NCBI GenBank assembly: GCA_022448525.1
Contig: JAKVCX010000004.1
Coordinates: forward strand, 563,403-627,402
Origin: Tenacibaculum sp.
Lineage (GTDB): Bacteria > Bacteroidota > Bacteroidia > Flavobacteriales > Flavobacteriaceae
Reading direction: 5' to 3'
DNA: 64,000 bases
Part shown: positions 9,398 through 19,481 of the stretch, one piece after another
Layout of the letters: each line of letters opens with the position of its first letter
Numbering within the stretch: the first letter of the stretch is position 1
Made by a program: the position numbers and the translations under genes
The notes under the pieces: model-generated
Databases searched by the model: none
The model's input: the letters and a program-made list of their open reading frames with translations, nothing else
Told to the model about the DNA's origin: nothing

Positions 9398-9430
9398 AAT
9401 TTTTAATTTTATAATTATAAGTTTGCGGAG

Positions 9431-9460
9431 CAAATGTAACCCTATTTTTCAAATTACAAA
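9431..9460 (-). promoter_or_regulatory. Bacteroidota-type promoter of the 8897 barrel gene
   Basis: On the minus strand TTTG (9460-9457), 18 nt, then TACATTTG (9438-9431), matching the TTTG-N19-TAnnTTTG consensus. Transcription would begin near 9426, leaving a leader of about 28 nt before the ATG at 9397. The site also lies just upstream of divergent xerD (start 9480). Confidence 0.7.
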
Positions 9461-9479
9461 GTTTTTTTAACGATTTTAC

Positions 9480-10382
9480 ATGAGCTGGAAAGCTAAGATT
9501 ACTGATTATAAGCATTATTTAAAAATAGAAAGAGCTCTTTCTGAGAACTCCATAGAGAACTATGAAAGAGATATTATGAAGCTAGTTAATTTCATAAATC
9601 AATTTGAATTAAATACTTCTCCTATTTCTATTAGTAAAAATGATATTCAACAATTTATATATGAGATTTCGAAGGTGATTAGTCCACGTACACAAGCTAG
9701 AATAATATCTGGATTAAGAAGTTTCTTTGAATATTTAGTATTCGAGGGTTACAGAGAAGACAATCCACTAGATTTAATAAAATCACCTAAAATTGGAAGA
9801 ACGTTACCCGATGTACTCTCAAATGAAGAAATTTCTAAAATTATTCACTCAATAGATTTAAGTCATCCTCAAGGAGAAAGAAATAGAACCATTCTAGAAA
9901 CAATTTATGGATGTGGTTTACGTGTGAGCGAATTGATTAATTTAAAACTTTCTGATTTATTTTTCGAAGAAGGGTTTATTAAAATTACAGGGAAAGGTGA
10001 TAAAGTTCGTTTTGTGCCAATTCATATTTCAACCATGAAGTACATCGATATATACATAAACGAAATAAGAAATAAAATAAATGGAACTAAGCAAGATAGC
10101 GATATCCTTTTTTTAAATAGAAGAGGAAAACGTTTAACACGACAAATGATATTTATAATATTGAAGGATTTATGTGCAAAAGCTAATATCAATAAAAATG
10201 TAAGTCCGCATACATTACGACATTCCTTTGCAACTTATTTATTAAAAGAAGGAGTTGATCTTAGAGCAATACAACAAATATTAGGACATGAAAGTATTAC
10301 GACTACAGAAATCTATGTTCATTTAGATAATTCGTATTTAAAAGAAGTAGTTGAAAAGTTTCATCCGAGAAAAGAAATATAA
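9480..10382 (+). CDS. xerD: Tyrosine recombinase XerD
   Basis: Site-specific recombinase that resolves chromosome dimers at dif together with XerC. The 300-aa protein has an N-terminal SAM-like core-binding domain (about 5-95) and a catalytic domain with Arg148, Lys172, His244, Arg247, His270 and the Tyr279 nucleophile, a complete active site. Length is that of XerC/D rather than phage integrases, and no att repeats or mobile genes surround it. It is followed directly by the SRP RNA on the other strand. XerD rather than XerC is favoured by the SPHTLRHSFATYLLKEGVDLR segment and the habitual link with aroQ. Confidence 0.93.
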   Translation: MSWKAKITDYKHYLKIERALSENSIENYERDIMKLVNFINQFELNTSPISISKNDIQQFIYEISKVISPRTQARIISGLRSFFEYLVFEGYREDNPLDLIKSPKIGRTLPDVLSNEEISKIIHSIDLSHPQGERNRTILETIYGCGLRVSELINLKLSDLFFEEGFIKITGKGDKVRFVPIHISTMKYIDIYINEIRNKINGTKQDSDILFLNRRGKRLTRQMIFIILKDLCAKANINKNVSPHTLRHSFATYLLKEGVDLRAIQQILGHESITTTEIYVHLDNSYLKEVVEKFHPRKEI

Positions 10383-10395
10383 TGAAACAAAAAAT

Positions 10396-10490
10396 GGCAA
10401 GCTACCTACATCACACCGCTACGACCTAATACCCTTGCTGCGTTCCCGCCCTGGGGGATTCAAAGGGAGCTGGTTGTGTAGAACTTGCCG
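10396..10490 (-). ncRNA. ffs: Signal recognition particle RNA, small (4.5S) type
   Basis: The minus strand folds into one long hairpin: 5' GGCAAGTTCTACACAACC pairs back to the 3' GCTTGCC end, with the apical SRP core CAGGGCGGGAACGCAGCAAGG (the GGAA-type loop and the AGCA internal loop). This is the domain IV RNA bound by Ffh. A strong promoter sits immediately upstream (10494-10527), and the 3' end is followed on the minus strand by ATTTTTTG, a T-tract terminator. It is convergent with xerD. Confidence 0.92.
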
Positions 10491-10493
10491 AGG

Positions 10494-10527
10494 CAAATTT
10501 ACAATCATTTTTTTAATCTAAAACAAA
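10494..10527 (-). promoter_or_regulatory. Promoter of the SRP RNA
   Basis: Minus strand TTTG (10527-10524), 22-nt spacer, TAAATTTG (10501-10494). The expected start point (~10489) coincides with the 5' end of the folded SRP RNA, giving independent support for both calls. Confidence 0.8.
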
Positions 10528-10534
10528 AAAAACA

Positions 10535-10549
10535 CATGAAATTTTCATG
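10535..10549. repeat. 15-bp palindrome upstream of the SRP promoter
   Basis: CATGAAATTTTCATG is a perfect palindrome with 7-bp arms and a single central base. It lies 8 nt upstream of the SRP -33 element and about 90 nt upstream of the divergent DUF4199 gene. It could be an operator or chance in AT-rich DNA. Confidence 0.35.
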
Positions 10550-10638
10550 AAATTTCTGTAACGTTTTTAAAACATTGAATACTAACAAGATGTTTTACGT
10601 AATTTTTTAAATAATTTAACTAATCAAATTAACAACAA

Positions 10639-11166
10639 ATGGAAAATCAAGCAAACAGCAAAAACATAATACTTAATTATGGGGTAATTTATGGTGTAAT
10701 CGTCGTATTTGTGAACTTAATACTTTACGCTACAGGAATGTTATTCGATACAACTGCGGGATTATTATCTTTAGTTATTACTGCATTAAGTCTTATTGCT
10801 ACAATCGCATTAGGTATTAAAAAGTTTAAATCAGAAAATGGTGGTTTCCTTTCTTTTGGACAGGCAATTAAAGTAGGTATTGGTGTTGCTGTTTTAGGAA
10901 CTGTTATTGTTATTTTATATCAACAAGTTTTCACAAATGTTATTGAACCAGATTTTACGCAACAAGTTTTAGAAAGAACTGAACAGGCTTTATATGATGC
11001 TGGATTAAGTGATGAGCAGGTTGAAGCGCAACTTGCAATCCAAAAGAAAATGTCTGGACCATTAATTTCTAGTGCAATGGGAATTCTATTTTGGACTTTT
11101 ATTGGATTCGTGATATCAGCTATAAGCGGTGCAATTATGCAAAAAAGAGAAGAAGACGCTTTTTAA
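10639..11166 (+). CDS. DUF4199 membrane protein
   Basis: A 175-aa inner-membrane protein with four hydrophobic segments (about 13-33, 38-58, 78-98 and 145-165) and a soluble loop with the dipeptide-rich ERTEQALYDAGLSDEQVEAQL between helices 3 and 4. The pattern FLSFGQAIKVGIGVAVLG matches DUF4199, a Bacteroidota-specific family of unknown function that commonly precedes a GT2 gene, as here. It is separated by 51 nt from the downstream glycosyltransferase. Confidence 0.85.
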   Translation: MENQANSKNIILNYGVIYGVIVVFVNLILYATGMLFDTTAGLLSLVITALSLIATIALGIKKFKSENGGFLSFGQAIKVGIGVAVLGTVIVILYQQVFTNVIEPDFTQQVLERTEQALYDAGLSDEQVEAQLAIQKKMSGPLISSAMGILFWTFIGFVISAISGAIMQKREEDAF

Positions 11167-11217
11167 CAATAATAAAATTGTAACTTTACTGCTCTATATT
11201 TACATGTAATACTTATT

Positions 11218-12174
11218 ATGAATATATCGGTAGTAATACCACTTTTAAACGAAGAAGAATCTTTACAAGAATTATATGATTGGATTGCAAGAGTTATGCA
11301 ATCCAATCAGTTTTTATACGAAGTTATTTTTATTGATGATGGAAGTACTGATAACTCTTGGAATATAATCGAAGCTTTATCACAAAAAAATCAAGAAGTT
11401 AAAGGAATCCGTTTTCAAAAAAACTATGGTAAATCCCAAGCCTTAGATGCTGGATTTAATGCTGCTAATGGAGATGTTATCATAACTATGGATGCAGACT
11501 TACAAGATAATCCTGAGGAAATTCCAGAATTATACAATTTAATTATTGAAGATGGTTATGATTTAATATCTGGATGGAAAAAGAAGCGTTATGATAACGT
11601 AGTTACTAAAAATATACCTTCTAAACTATTTAACTGGGCAGCTAGAAAAACTTCTGGCTTAGAATTAAATGATTTCAACTGTGGCTTAAAAGCTTATAAA
11701 AAAGAAGTTGCCAAAGCTGTAAAAGTAAGCGGTGAAATGCATCGTTACATTCCAGTTTTAGCAAAAAATGAAGGCTACAATAAAATTGGTGAAAAAGTTG
11801 TTCAACACCAAGCTAGGAAATACGGTGAAACAAAATTTGGTATAGATAGATTTATAAATGGCTTTTTAGATTTAATTACTATTTCTTTTTTATCTAAATT
11901 TGGGAAAAGACCCATGCACTTTTTTGGTTTATGGGGAACTTTAATGTTTATTGCCGGGACTACAATGGCTTTTTATGTTGGTGTTGTTAAGATTTATAGA
12001 CTTTTCAACAAAATACCATCAATCTTAGTAACTGAAAACCCTTGGTTTTATATAGCTCTAACCTCAATGATATTGGGAACATTGTTATTTTTAGCAGGAT
12101 TTTTAGGTGAACTAATTATAAAAACGAATCCTCAGCAAAAGCATTATAAAATCAAAGAAAAACAAAATTTATAA
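11218..12174 (+). CDS. Glycosyltransferase family 2, polyprenyl-phosphate (DPM1/GtrB-like) type
   Basis: A 318-aa membrane-anchored GT-A enzyme. The nucleotide-binding VVIPLLNEEES and FIDDGSTDNS (DDGS at 40-43), the metal-binding D92-A-D94 and the Q-rich HQARKYGETKF motif are those of undecaprenyl/dolichyl-phosphate sugar transferases. Two C-terminal hydrophobic segments (about 235-260 and 278-305) anchor it. It likely moves a hexose from a nucleotide sugar to a polyprenyl phosphate. It opens a four-gene same-strand run (GT2, phosphohexomutase, ABC exporter, GT4). Confidence 0.9.
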   Translation: MNISVVIPLLNEEESLQELYDWIARVMQSNQFLYEVIFIDDGSTDNSWNIIEALSQKNQEVKGIRFQKNYGKSQALDAGFNAANGDVIITMDADLQDNPEEIPELYNLIIEDGYDLISGWKKKRYDNVVTKNIPSKLFNWAARKTSGLELNDFNCGLKAYKKEVAKAVKVSGEMHRYIPVLAKNEGYNKIGEKVVQHQARKYGETKFGIDRFINGFLDLITISFLSKFGKRPMHFFGLWGTLMFIAGTTMAFYVGVVKIYRLFNKIPSILVTENPWFYIALTSMILGTLLFLAGFLGELIIKTNPQQKHYKIKEKQNL

Positions 12175-12195
12175 CCACTACCAAAAAATTAAAAA

Positions 12196-13905
12196 ATGGA
12201 AGAAATCTTACAAAAGGCCAAACTTTGGTTGTCTTCTACTTTCGATGGAGAAACAAGAAATGAAGTACAAAATTTAATTGATTCTAAATCCGAAGATTTA
12301 GCTGATCGCTTTTATAAAGACGCAGAATTTGGAACAGGTGGTATGCGAGGAGTTATGGGAGCGGGTACTAATCGTATCAATAAATATACTTTAGGAAAAG
12401 CTACCCAAGGATTAAGCAACTATCTACAAAAAGCTTATCCTAATGATGATTTGAAAGTTGCTATCGCTTACGATTGTAGACACAACAGTAAAGAGTTCGC
12501 TAAACTTGTAGCTGAAATTTTATCCGCAAATAATATTAAATCTTATGTTTTTGAAGATTTAAGACCAACACCAGAATTATCTTTTTGTGTAAATCATTTA
12601 AACTGTCATGCAGGAATTGTTTTAACTGCATCTCATAACCCTCCAGAGTATAATGGTTATAAAGTATACTGGACGGATGGAGGTCAAATTGTTCCTCCTC
12701 AAGATAAAGGAATCATTTCAGAAGTTAATTCTTTAGAATATTCAGAAATCAATTTTGATAAAAATGAAGCTCTAATCTCATACATCGGAGAAGAAGTTGA
12801 TGAAGCTTTTTGGGATGCTTCTATCAGAAATGGAACATTTGATGTTAAAGGAAGAGAAGATTTAAAAATTGTTTTTACTTCTTTACATGGAACTTCAATC
12901 AAGTTAATTCCTGAAGTTTTAAAACGTGCAGGCTACACAAATATCCATGTAGTTGAAGAACAAGCTGAGCCTAATGGTGATTTCCCTACGGTTAAATCTC
13001 CAAATCCCGAAGAACCAGAAGCTTTGGAAATGGCTACAAACTATGCAAACAAATTAAATGCTGATATTGTTATTGGTACAGATCCTGACAGTGATCGTTT
13101 AGGGATTGCAATTAGAGATTTAAATGGAAATATGAAATTATTAAATGGTAATCAAACCATGAGTGTAATGACAGATTTCTTAATTAAACAATGGAAAAAA
13201 CAAGGTAAGCTAAATGGTAAACAATTTGTTGGATCAACAATTGTATCTACTAATTTAGTAAACGATATCGCCGCTAGTTATAATGTTGAAACTAAAGTTG
13301 GACTAACTGGTTTTAAATGGATAGCGAAAATGATTAAAGATCATCCTGAACAAGAATTTATTGGTGGTGGTGAAGAAAGTTTCGGATTCATGGTTGGTGA
13401 TTTTGTACGTGATAAAGATGCTGTCACTTCTACCCTACTAGCCTGTGAAATTGCCGCTGATGCAAAAAGCAATGGAAGTTCTTTTTACAAGGAATTATTA
13501 AACATTTATGTAAACAATCGGTTTTACAAAGAACATTTAGTTGCATTGGTTAAAAAAGGAATGGATGGAGCCGCTGAAATCAAACAAATGTTAGTTGATT
13601 TACGCAACAATCCAATGACAGAAATTGATGGTGAAAAAGTAACTTTTGTAAACGATTATAAGAGTTCAATTCGTAAAAACATTCTTACAGGTGAGGAATC
13701 TGAAATAAATATTCCGAAATCAAATGTTTTAATTTACGAAACTGAAAAAGGAACAAAAGTAGCTTGTAGACCTAGTGGAACAGAACCAAAAATTAAGTTC
13801 TACATAAGCGTTCAAGACGATTTAGCAAATATTGACAGTACCGATAAAGTGGAACAGTTATTGGACGAACGAATATCAAGAATAAAAAAACAATTAGGAG
13901 TTTAA
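12196..13905 (+). CDS. Phosphoglucomutase/phosphomannomutase (PGM2-like)
   Basis: A 569-aa alpha-D-phosphohexomutase interconverting hexose 1- and 6-phosphates. The phosphoserine loop TASHNPPEYNGYK holds Ser146; the metal loop GTDPDSDRLG, sugar-binding GGEESFG and phosphate-binding RPSGTEPKIKFY are all present, so the enzyme is complete. The length and N-terminal FGTGGMRGVMGAGTNRIN put it in the longer PGM2/PMM group. The next gene begins on the base after its stop. It likely supplies sugar-1-phosphate for nucleotide sugars used by the adjacent glycosyltransferases. Confidence 0.93.
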   Translation: MEEILQKAKLWLSSTFDGETRNEVQNLIDSKSEDLADRFYKDAEFGTGGMRGVMGAGTNRINKYTLGKATQGLSNYLQKAYPNDDLKVAIAYDCRHNSKEFAKLVAEILSANNIKSYVFEDLRPTPELSFCVNHLNCHAGIVLTASHNPPEYNGYKVYWTDGGQIVPPQDKGIISEVNSLEYSEINFDKNEALISYIGEEVDEAFWDASIRNGTFDVKGREDLKIVFTSLHGTSIKLIPEVLKRAGYTNIHVVEEQAEPNGDFPTVKSPNPEEPEALEMATNYANKLNADIVIGTDPDSDRLGIAIRDLNGNMKLLNGNQTMSVMTDFLIKQWKKQGKLNGKQFVGSTIVSTNLVNDIAASYNVETKVGLTGFKWIAKMIKDHPEQEFIGGGEESFGFMVGDFVRDKDAVTSTLLACEIAADAKSNGSSFYKELLNIYVNNRFYKEHLVALVKKGMDGAAEIKQMLVDLRNNPMTEIDGEKVTFVNDYKSSIRKNILTGEESEINIPKSNVLIYETEKGTKVACRPSGTEPKIKFYISVQDDLANIDSTDKVEQLLDERISRIKKQLGV

Positions 13906-15738
13906 ATGGAATACTTCAAGAAAATTTTAAAATACGCGAATCCCTATAAGAGATTCGCGTTTTTAAACATCTTTTTTAATGTATTATACGCTGTTTTTTC
14001 AGCACTTTCATTCATTGTTATTATGCCTTTATTAAAAGTGCTATTTGGTAATGAAAAAAGAACAGAAGCTATTAAAAAACCAGTTTATGAAGGTTTTACT
14101 CAAATTAATAGCTACGTAAATCAAAGTTTAAGTTATTATACAGATCAATTAGTTCAAAAAGATGCATCTAATGCTCTTTTTTTAGTAATTGGACTAATCG
14201 TAATAACCTTCATTTTAAAGAATATATTTAGTTATCTAGCCTTTTATTACATTACTTTCTTAAAAAATGGTGTATTAAAAGATTTACGTAACGATTTATA
14301 CGATAAAACTATATCTCTACCAGTGTCTTACTTTTCTGAAAAGAAAAAGGGTGACATAATGGCTCGAATTGGAAACGATGTAATTGAAGTACATTATTCC
14401 TTCTTATCAATCTTAGAGTTAATTTTCAGAGATCCTTTAATGATTTTAATTTCTGTAGGAATGATGTTAGTTTTTAGTGTTAAACTAACAATTTTCATTT
14501 TCGTATTTATTCCTGTTGCTGGTTTTATCATAAACATTATTGGAAAAAACTTAAAGAAAACATCTGATAAAGTTCAAGGTGAACAAGGTATATTCTTGTC
14601 TATCTTAGATGAAACACTACAAGGATTAAAGGTTATTAAAGGATTTACAGCTGAAAGTATCTTCAATAAAAAATTCCAAAACTCTACGAGTCGTTTTGAA
14701 AAATTAATGAATAAACTAATGATTAAAACACAATTGGCTGGACCTGTAAGTGAAATTTTAGGTGTTACAGTATTTTGTGTTATAATCTGGTATGGAGGAC
14801 AAATTGTATTAATCGACAAAACAATAGAAGGAGAAACATTGTTGAGTTTCCTTGGTTTAGCATATAATATTATTACTCCGGCAAAATCAATTTCCAAAGC
14901 TAGTTTCACGATTAAGAAAGGAAATGCTGCAGCTGATAGAATTCTACAAATTTTAGAAACTGAAGATGAGTTAGAAGATCTACCAAACGCTCAAAATAAA
15001 TTAACCTTTGAACATGACATTGAATTTAAAAACATATGGTTTAAATATCAGGATGATTATGTATTAGAAGACTTTTCTTTAAAAATTCCAAAAGGGGAAT
15101 CTGTTGCTTTGGTAGGACAATCTGGAAGTGGAAAATCAACTCTTGCTAATTTAATTACTCGTTTTTACGATGTTACTAAAGGGGAGATTTTAATTGATGG
15201 AGTTAATATTAAAAACCTGACAAAGAAATCATTATTAAACTTAATGGGAATTGTTACTCAAGACTCAATTTTATTTAATGATTCTATAAAAGAAAACATC
15301 AAAATTGGTGATCAAAACGCCACTGATGAAGAAATTCAGAAAGCCGCAGAAATTGCCAATGCGTATGAATTTATTAAAGATCAACCTGAGCAATTCGATA
15401 CTAATATTGGTGATAGCGGAAATAAATTATCTGGTGGACAGAAACAGCGTTTATCTATTGCGAGAGCTGTATTAAAAAATCCACCAATTATGATTTTAGA
15501 TGAAGCTACTTCTGCCCTAGACACTGAATCCGAAAAACTCGTACAATCTGCTTTAGAAAATATGATGCAAAATCGTACTTCTATGGTTATTGCCCATCGT
15601 TTATCAACCATTCAAAATGCTGATAACATTGTGGTTTTACACAAGGGAAAGATTGTTGAACAAGGGAAACATGATGAATTACTAACAAAAAAAGGAGAAT
15701 ATTACAAGTTAGTTACTATGCAAAATATTGATTCTTAA
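13906..15738 (+). CDS. MsbA-like ABC exporter (fused permease and ATPase)
   Basis: A 610-aa half-transporter: six membrane helices in residues 1-345, then an ATPase domain with Walker A GQSGSGKST (about 404-412), signature LSGGQKQRLSIARA (about 508) and Walker B MILDEATSALD. Family likeness to MsbA and sequence context (glycosyltransferases and sugar mutase around it) suggest flipping of lipid A-core or another lipid-linked glycan across the inner membrane, as a homodimer. The N-terminal region contains an unusually long periplasmic-side insertion (about 50-85). The substrate is inferred, not shown. It abuts the upstream mutase without spacer. Confidence 0.88.
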   Translation: MEYFKKILKYANPYKRFAFLNIFFNVLYAVFSALSFIVIMPLLKVLFGNEKRTEAIKKPVYEGFTQINSYVNQSLSYYTDQLVQKDASNALFLVIGLIVITFILKNIFSYLAFYYITFLKNGVLKDLRNDLYDKTISLPVSYFSEKKKGDIMARIGNDVIEVHYSFLSILELIFRDPLMILISVGMMLVFSVKLTIFIFVFIPVAGFIINIIGKNLKKTSDKVQGEQGIFLSILDETLQGLKVIKGFTAESIFNKKFQNSTSRFEKLMNKLMIKTQLAGPVSEILGVTVFCVIIWYGGQIVLIDKTIEGETLLSFLGLAYNIITPAKSISKASFTIKKGNAAADRILQILETEDELEDLPNAQNKLTFEHDIEFKNIWFKYQDDYVLEDFSLKIPKGESVALVGQSGSGKSTLANLITRFYDVTKGEILIDGVNIKNLTKKSLLNLMGIVTQDSILFNDSIKENIKIGDQNATDEEIQKAAEIANAYEFIKDQPEQFDTNIGDSGNKLSGGQKQRLSIARAVLKNPPIMILDEATSALDTESEKLVQSALENMMQNRTSMVIAHRLSTIQNADNIVVLHKGKIVEQGKHDELLTKKGEYYKLVTMQNIDS

Positions 15739-15740
15739 TC

Positions 15741-16748
15741 ATGAAGGAATATCTAATATTCAACATCATCTATAAGTGGAAATATTTATTGGCCATTTTA
15801 AAATCAAAATTTATCAAAATTGAAAAGAAAACATCTATTGATAAATTAGTTTATGTTGCCAGAGAAGCCGACAAATCATGGATTTTTGGAACCAAAGTTC
15901 GAAGACTTTCCCAACATTCTGGACTAAATGCTTCACCTTATTTCCATGCTAAATTAAGAGATTTACCAGATGCCGATGGATATTACTTTATTTATCCACA
16001 TTATTTTTGTAGAGCAATGCGGCATAATCCTCAAATTCTGAGGAAGAAAAACATCGTTATGTTTACACATGCTCATTATACTACTTCCTATTCCAAAACT
16101 CATATTGCTTGGTGTTTGAATTTAGCTGATAAAGTAATTTGTTTAAACTCTCAAGTAAAACAGGATTTAATTGGAATTGGAATTAAACCAGAAAAACTAG
16201 AAGTTATACATATTGCTTCTGATCCAGAATTTTTCTATTCACATGAAAGAAATGGCGGAGATGTTGGATTCTGTTCAAATTTTGGAGAACGTAAAAACCC
16301 AGAATTAGTTTATCAGATTATTAAAAATATGCCAGAAAAGCACTTCCACATCTTTGGAAAAAACTGGGAAAAATTTAATAAGTTCAATGAACTAAAAAAA
16401 CTACAAAACTTCACATATCATAATAATCGAGATTATTCGGAATTTCCTAGTTTATACTCAAAGATTGATACATTTGTTTCTCCATCTCTATTAGAAGGAG
16501 GACCAGTTCCTATTTTAGAATCTATGCTTTCTAATTGTGTTCCTGTGGCCTCAAAAACAGGTTTTTGTCCAGATGTTATAGAACATGGAAAAAATGGGTT
16601 TTTATTCGATTTAAATGCTTCTCATGAAGATGTAATTCTTTTGATTAAAAAAGCTGATGAAATAAAATTAAACATCAGAGAAACCGCTTTAGAATACTCT
16701 TGGGAAAACTGTTCTAAAAAAATTGATGAATTGTTTATAAGTTCATAA
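15741..16748 (+). CDS. Glycosyltransferase family 4-like
   Basis: A 335-aa GT-B enzyme beginning 2 nt after the ABC exporter. The C-terminal donor domain shows VGFCSNFGERKNPEL, FHIFGKNWEKF and the acceptor-phosphate loop SPSLLEGGPVPILESMLSNCVPVAS with the E-x7-E motif (EGGPVPILE). The N-terminal half is shorter than usual for GT4. It ends the GT2-mutase-exporter-GT4 run; sugar donor and acceptor are unknown, though LPS core or surface glycan is likely from context. Confidence 0.85.
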   Translation: MKEYLIFNIIYKWKYLLAILKSKFIKIEKKTSIDKLVYVAREADKSWIFGTKVRRLSQHSGLNASPYFHAKLRDLPDADGYYFIYPHYFCRAMRHNPQILRKKNIVMFTHAHYTTSYSKTHIAWCLNLADKVICLNSQVKQDLIGIGIKPEKLEVIHIASDPEFFYSHERNGGDVGFCSNFGERKNPELVYQIIKNMPEKHFHIFGKNWEKFNKFNELKKLQNFTYHNNRDYSEFPSLYSKIDTFVSPSLLEGGPVPILESMLSNCVPVASKTGFCPDVIEHGKNGFLFDLNASHEDVILLIKKADEIKLNIRETALEYSWENCSKKIDELFISS

Positions 16749-16844
16749 AACAACTCAAATTTGTCCTAAATAATCCAAATAAGAAAATATTGGATATTTA
16801 AAAAACACCCGTTTTTACTTTTGTTTCATTATAATTTATGAAAA

Positions 16845-17348
16845 ATGCAAAAACGAGTTACTTTATTAGTTGTTTTATTTTCGATTTATTTAAAAGCTCA
16901 AATTTCCCCAGATAATTCTTCAATTTCTCTCGGTGTCGGTCCGTATACATCTGAAAAAATTGATGATTTAATTTCTGCTCAACTAAGCTTACAATTCTAT
17001 CACAAAAGACATATTTTTGGTGTAAACCTTGAATATGGAGGTCAGATAGGACAAAATCCTAATAATTATTATACTTCAAATTTATTATATGGAAGAGACA
17101 TTAAAATTGCAAATTTTCTCAATATTGAATTAATCTCTGGTATAGGATATTATAGTTTTAGTCTCAATAATAATACTTATAAAAAACAAATAGAAACAAT
17201 TAATTTTCCAGTAAGAACAAATCTTATTTTTGACTTATATCGAAATACAATCTTTAAAGGAATTAAACCAGGATTAAGCTTCGGATATAACCTCAATAAT
17301 AAAAATACAACTCGCAATCTTCTTGTATTAATTCAAGTTAACTTCTAG
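16845..17348 (+). CDS. Hypothetical secreted protein, probable small beta-barrel
   Basis: A 167-aa protein with a signal peptide (about 1-19, [13 protein letters not shown]) followed by beta strands ([85 protein letters not shown]). No family is recognised. A TACTTTTG box at 16816-16823, with TTG 23 nt upstream, is a plausible promoter. The last 21 nt overlap the 3' end of the convergent CCA-adding enzyme gene. Confidence 0.65.
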   Translation: MQKRVTLLVVLFSIYLKAQISPDNSSISLGVGPYTSEKIDDLISAQLSLQFYHKRHIFGVNLEYGGQIGQNPNNYYTSNLLYGRDIKIANFLNIELISGIGYYSFSLNNNTYKKQIETINFPVRTNLIFDLYRNTIFKGIKPGLSFGYNLNNKNTTRNLLVLIQVNF

Positions 17349-18755
17349 CCCTAAACTTTTTGCTTTTTCAAGCATAAATTGGCGAGATGCTTCATATTCA
17401 TTTGGAATTATTCCTTCTAAAATTGCTTCTTTAATCGCCTCTTTAATTTGTCCGATTTCACGACAAGGTTTTAAGTTAAAGGTTTTCATAATTTCCTCAC
17501 CAGTAATTGGCGGTTGGAAATTACGAACGCGATCACGTTCTTCAACTTCTTTAATTTTTTGTCGAACAATTTCGAAATTTTTATGATAACGTTTAAACTT
17601 CTTTGGGTTTTTTGTAGTTATATCTGCTTCACAAAGTGTCATTAAACTATCAATATCATCACCAGTATCAAAAATTAGTCTCCTTACTGCCGAGTCCGTA
17701 ACTTCAGAAGCTAATACAATTGGTCTAGAGCTTAACATCACCATTTTTTGAACAAACTTCATTTTGTTATTCAATGGCATTTTCAATCGTTTAAAAAGCT
17801 TATATACCATTTTAGAACCAACAAATTCATGAGAATGAAAAGTCCAACCATTTCTTTTATCAAAACGTTTTGTTGGAGCCTTACCAATATCATGTAAAAG
17901 CGCTGCCCAACGTAACCAAACATCATCAGTATTTTGAGAAATATTGTCAACAACCTCCAACGTGTGATAAAAATTATCCTTATGTTTTTGTCCTTCTACT
18001 TCCTCTACTCCTTTTAAAGCTATTAATTCTGGAATTATTCTTTTTAATAAACCAGTTTTTTCCATTAATAAAAAACCAACAGAAGGTTGTGGAGATGCAA
18101 TAATCTTATTTAACTCATCAACAATACGTTCTCTTGTAATGATATCAATGCGCTTTACATTATTAGTAATGGCATCTAATGAGCTTTTTTCAATTGTAAA
18201 ATTTAACTGAGAAGCAAAACGCACTGCACGCATCATACGTAAAGGATCATCTGAATAGGTAATATCTGGATCAAGAGGCGTTCGAATGATTTTATTTTCT
18301 AAATCAGTAATTCCTCCAAAAGGATCTAATAATTTCCCGAATGATTCTTTATTTAAACTTAATGCTAATGCGTTAATCGTAAAATCACGACGATTTTGAT
18401 CATCCTGTAAACTACCTGCCGTTACTTCTGGATTTCTACTATCTTCATTGTAAGATTCTCGACGAGCACCTACAAATTCTACCTCAATTTCCTTGTAACG
18501 TAACATTGCTGTTCCGTAAGTTTTAAAAACTTGAACTTTTGGCTTGTTTGGTAATAAACTTGCAACTTTTTTAGCTAATTCAATTCCATTTCCAACAGTA
18601 ACTACATCAATATCTTTTGCGTTACCTCTTTGTAAAATAAAATCTCGCACAAAACCACCAATTACATAACTTTCTAATTGTAATTCTTCTGTAGCTTCTG
18701 TAATGTATTCAAATATTTTATTCGAAATTGCTTCTTTGTAATACTTCTCTTGCAT
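17328..18755 (-). CDS. cca: CCA-adding tRNA nucleotidyltransferase with HD domain
   Basis: Adds or repairs the 3' CCA of tRNAs. The 475-aa protein has the class II nucleotidyltransferase head (GGFVRD at 33-38, catalytic D48-I-D50), [11 protein letters not shown], the RNA-binding neck [18 protein letters not shown], and a C-terminal HD phosphohydrolase domain ([23 protein letters not shown]). This HD-fused architecture is common in Bacteroidota. It starts 5 nt after tsaC, another tRNA-maturation gene, so the two likely form an operon. Confidence 0.93.
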   Translation of the reverse strand: MQEKYYKEAISNKIFEYITEATEELQLESYVIGGFVRDFILQRGNAKDIDVVTVGNGIELAKKVASLLPNKPKVQVFKTYGTAMLRYKEIEVEFVGARRESYNEDSRNPEVTAGSLQDDQNRRDFTINALALSLNKESFGKLLDPFGGITDLENKIIRTPLDPDITYSDDPLRMMRAVRFASQLNFTIEKSSLDAITNNVKRIDIITRERIVDELNKIIASPQPSVGFLLMEKTGLLKRIIPELIALKGVEEVEGQKHKDNFYHTLEVVDNISQNTDDVWLRWAALLHDIGKAPTKRFDKRNGWTFHSHEFVGSKMVYKLFKRLKMPLNNKMKFVQKMVMLSSRPIVLASEVTDSAVRRLIFDTGDDIDSLMTLCEADITTKNPKKFKRYHKNFEIVRQKIKEVEERDRVRNFQPPITGEEIMKTFNLKPCREIGQIKEAIKEAILEGIIPNEYEASRQFMLEKAKSLGLEVNLN

Positions 18756-18760
18756 AAACT

Positions 18761-19309
18761 CTATTCTCGGATCACTATAATTTCTTCTCCTTCAATTTTT
18801 AATATGGTTGACGACTTTTCTGAAACTTTGTCTTGTTGCAAATTTACTATATAATCTACGCTATCCAAAATTGCTTGTTCTACTTCTGAAAACGACTTTG
18901 GTGTTGGGTTTCCACTTACATTCGCTGAAGTTGAAACTATCGGTTTACCAAATTTCTCAATCAAATCTTCACAAAAATCATTTTGAACAATACGAATAGC
19001 TAATGTATTATCTTGTTTATTAATAATATTAGCGGCAATACCTTTTGGATTACTATAGATAATTGTTGTTGGTTTTACTGCTTTATTTAAAATTTCAACT
19101 ACTTGAGTAGGAACATTTACATATTCCTGAAGCATTTTTAAAGAATTAACCAATACGATTAAACTTTTGCTTTCTTCTCTATTTTTAATTTTATAAATCT
19201 CTTTGACAGCATCACTATTCGTTGCATCACATCCTAATCCCCATACAGTATCTGTTGGATATAAAATTGTATTACCGTTTTCTAAATGTTCAAGTGTTTC
19301 TTCAATCAT
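18761..19309 (-). CDS. tsaC: L-threonylcarbamoyladenylate synthase (Sua5/YrdC/TsaC family)
   Basis: Makes threonylcarbamoyl-AMP from threonine, bicarbonate and ATP for t6A37 of ANN-decoding tRNAs. The 182-aa single YrdC-like domain shows [27 protein letters not shown], and [17 protein letters not shown]. Lacking the extra C-terminal Sua5 domain, it is the short TsaC type. A TAAATTTG element (minus strand, 19351-19344) is a candidate -7 box with a leader of about 30 nt. It leads the cca gene. Confidence 0.92.
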   Translation of the reverse strand: MIEETLEHLENGNTILYPTDTVWGLGCDATNSDAVKEIYKIKNREESKSLIVLVNSLKMLQEYVNVPTQVVEILNKAVKPTTIIYSNPKGIAANIINKQDNTLAIRIVQNDFCEDLIEKFGKPIVSTSANVSGNPTPKSFSEVEQAILDSVDYIVNLQQDKVSEKSSTILKIEGEEIIVIRE

Positions 19310-19481
19310 AATTTTAAAGAATTAATTCAAAAAAATCGCGGAGCAAATTTACATATATCTAATGTATTTTTCTATTTAAAACTGAAAACAAGAATTTTGA
19401 AAACTTATTTCTACTATTCAAAAAGTCTGACCTACTAAAATTGGTAAATTCATTAAGTTTGCTATTGCAAAAAAATACTTG

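Noticed and set aside
9480..10382. Tyrosine recombinase as a sign of an integrated element
   Set aside because: The protein has XerD length and motifs, sits among housekeeping genes, and no att repeats, phage or plasmid genes are nearby.
10396..10490. SRP RNA read from the plus strand
   Set aside because: The conserved SRP core GGGCGGGAACGCAGCA, the promoter and the T-tract are all on the minus strand.
12699..12902. Minus-strand frame within the phosphohexomutase gene, and other similar frames inside lon, fmt and the ABC exporter
   Set aside because: They lie wholly inside long, well-supported genes on the opposite strand and show no signal peptide, domain or start context.
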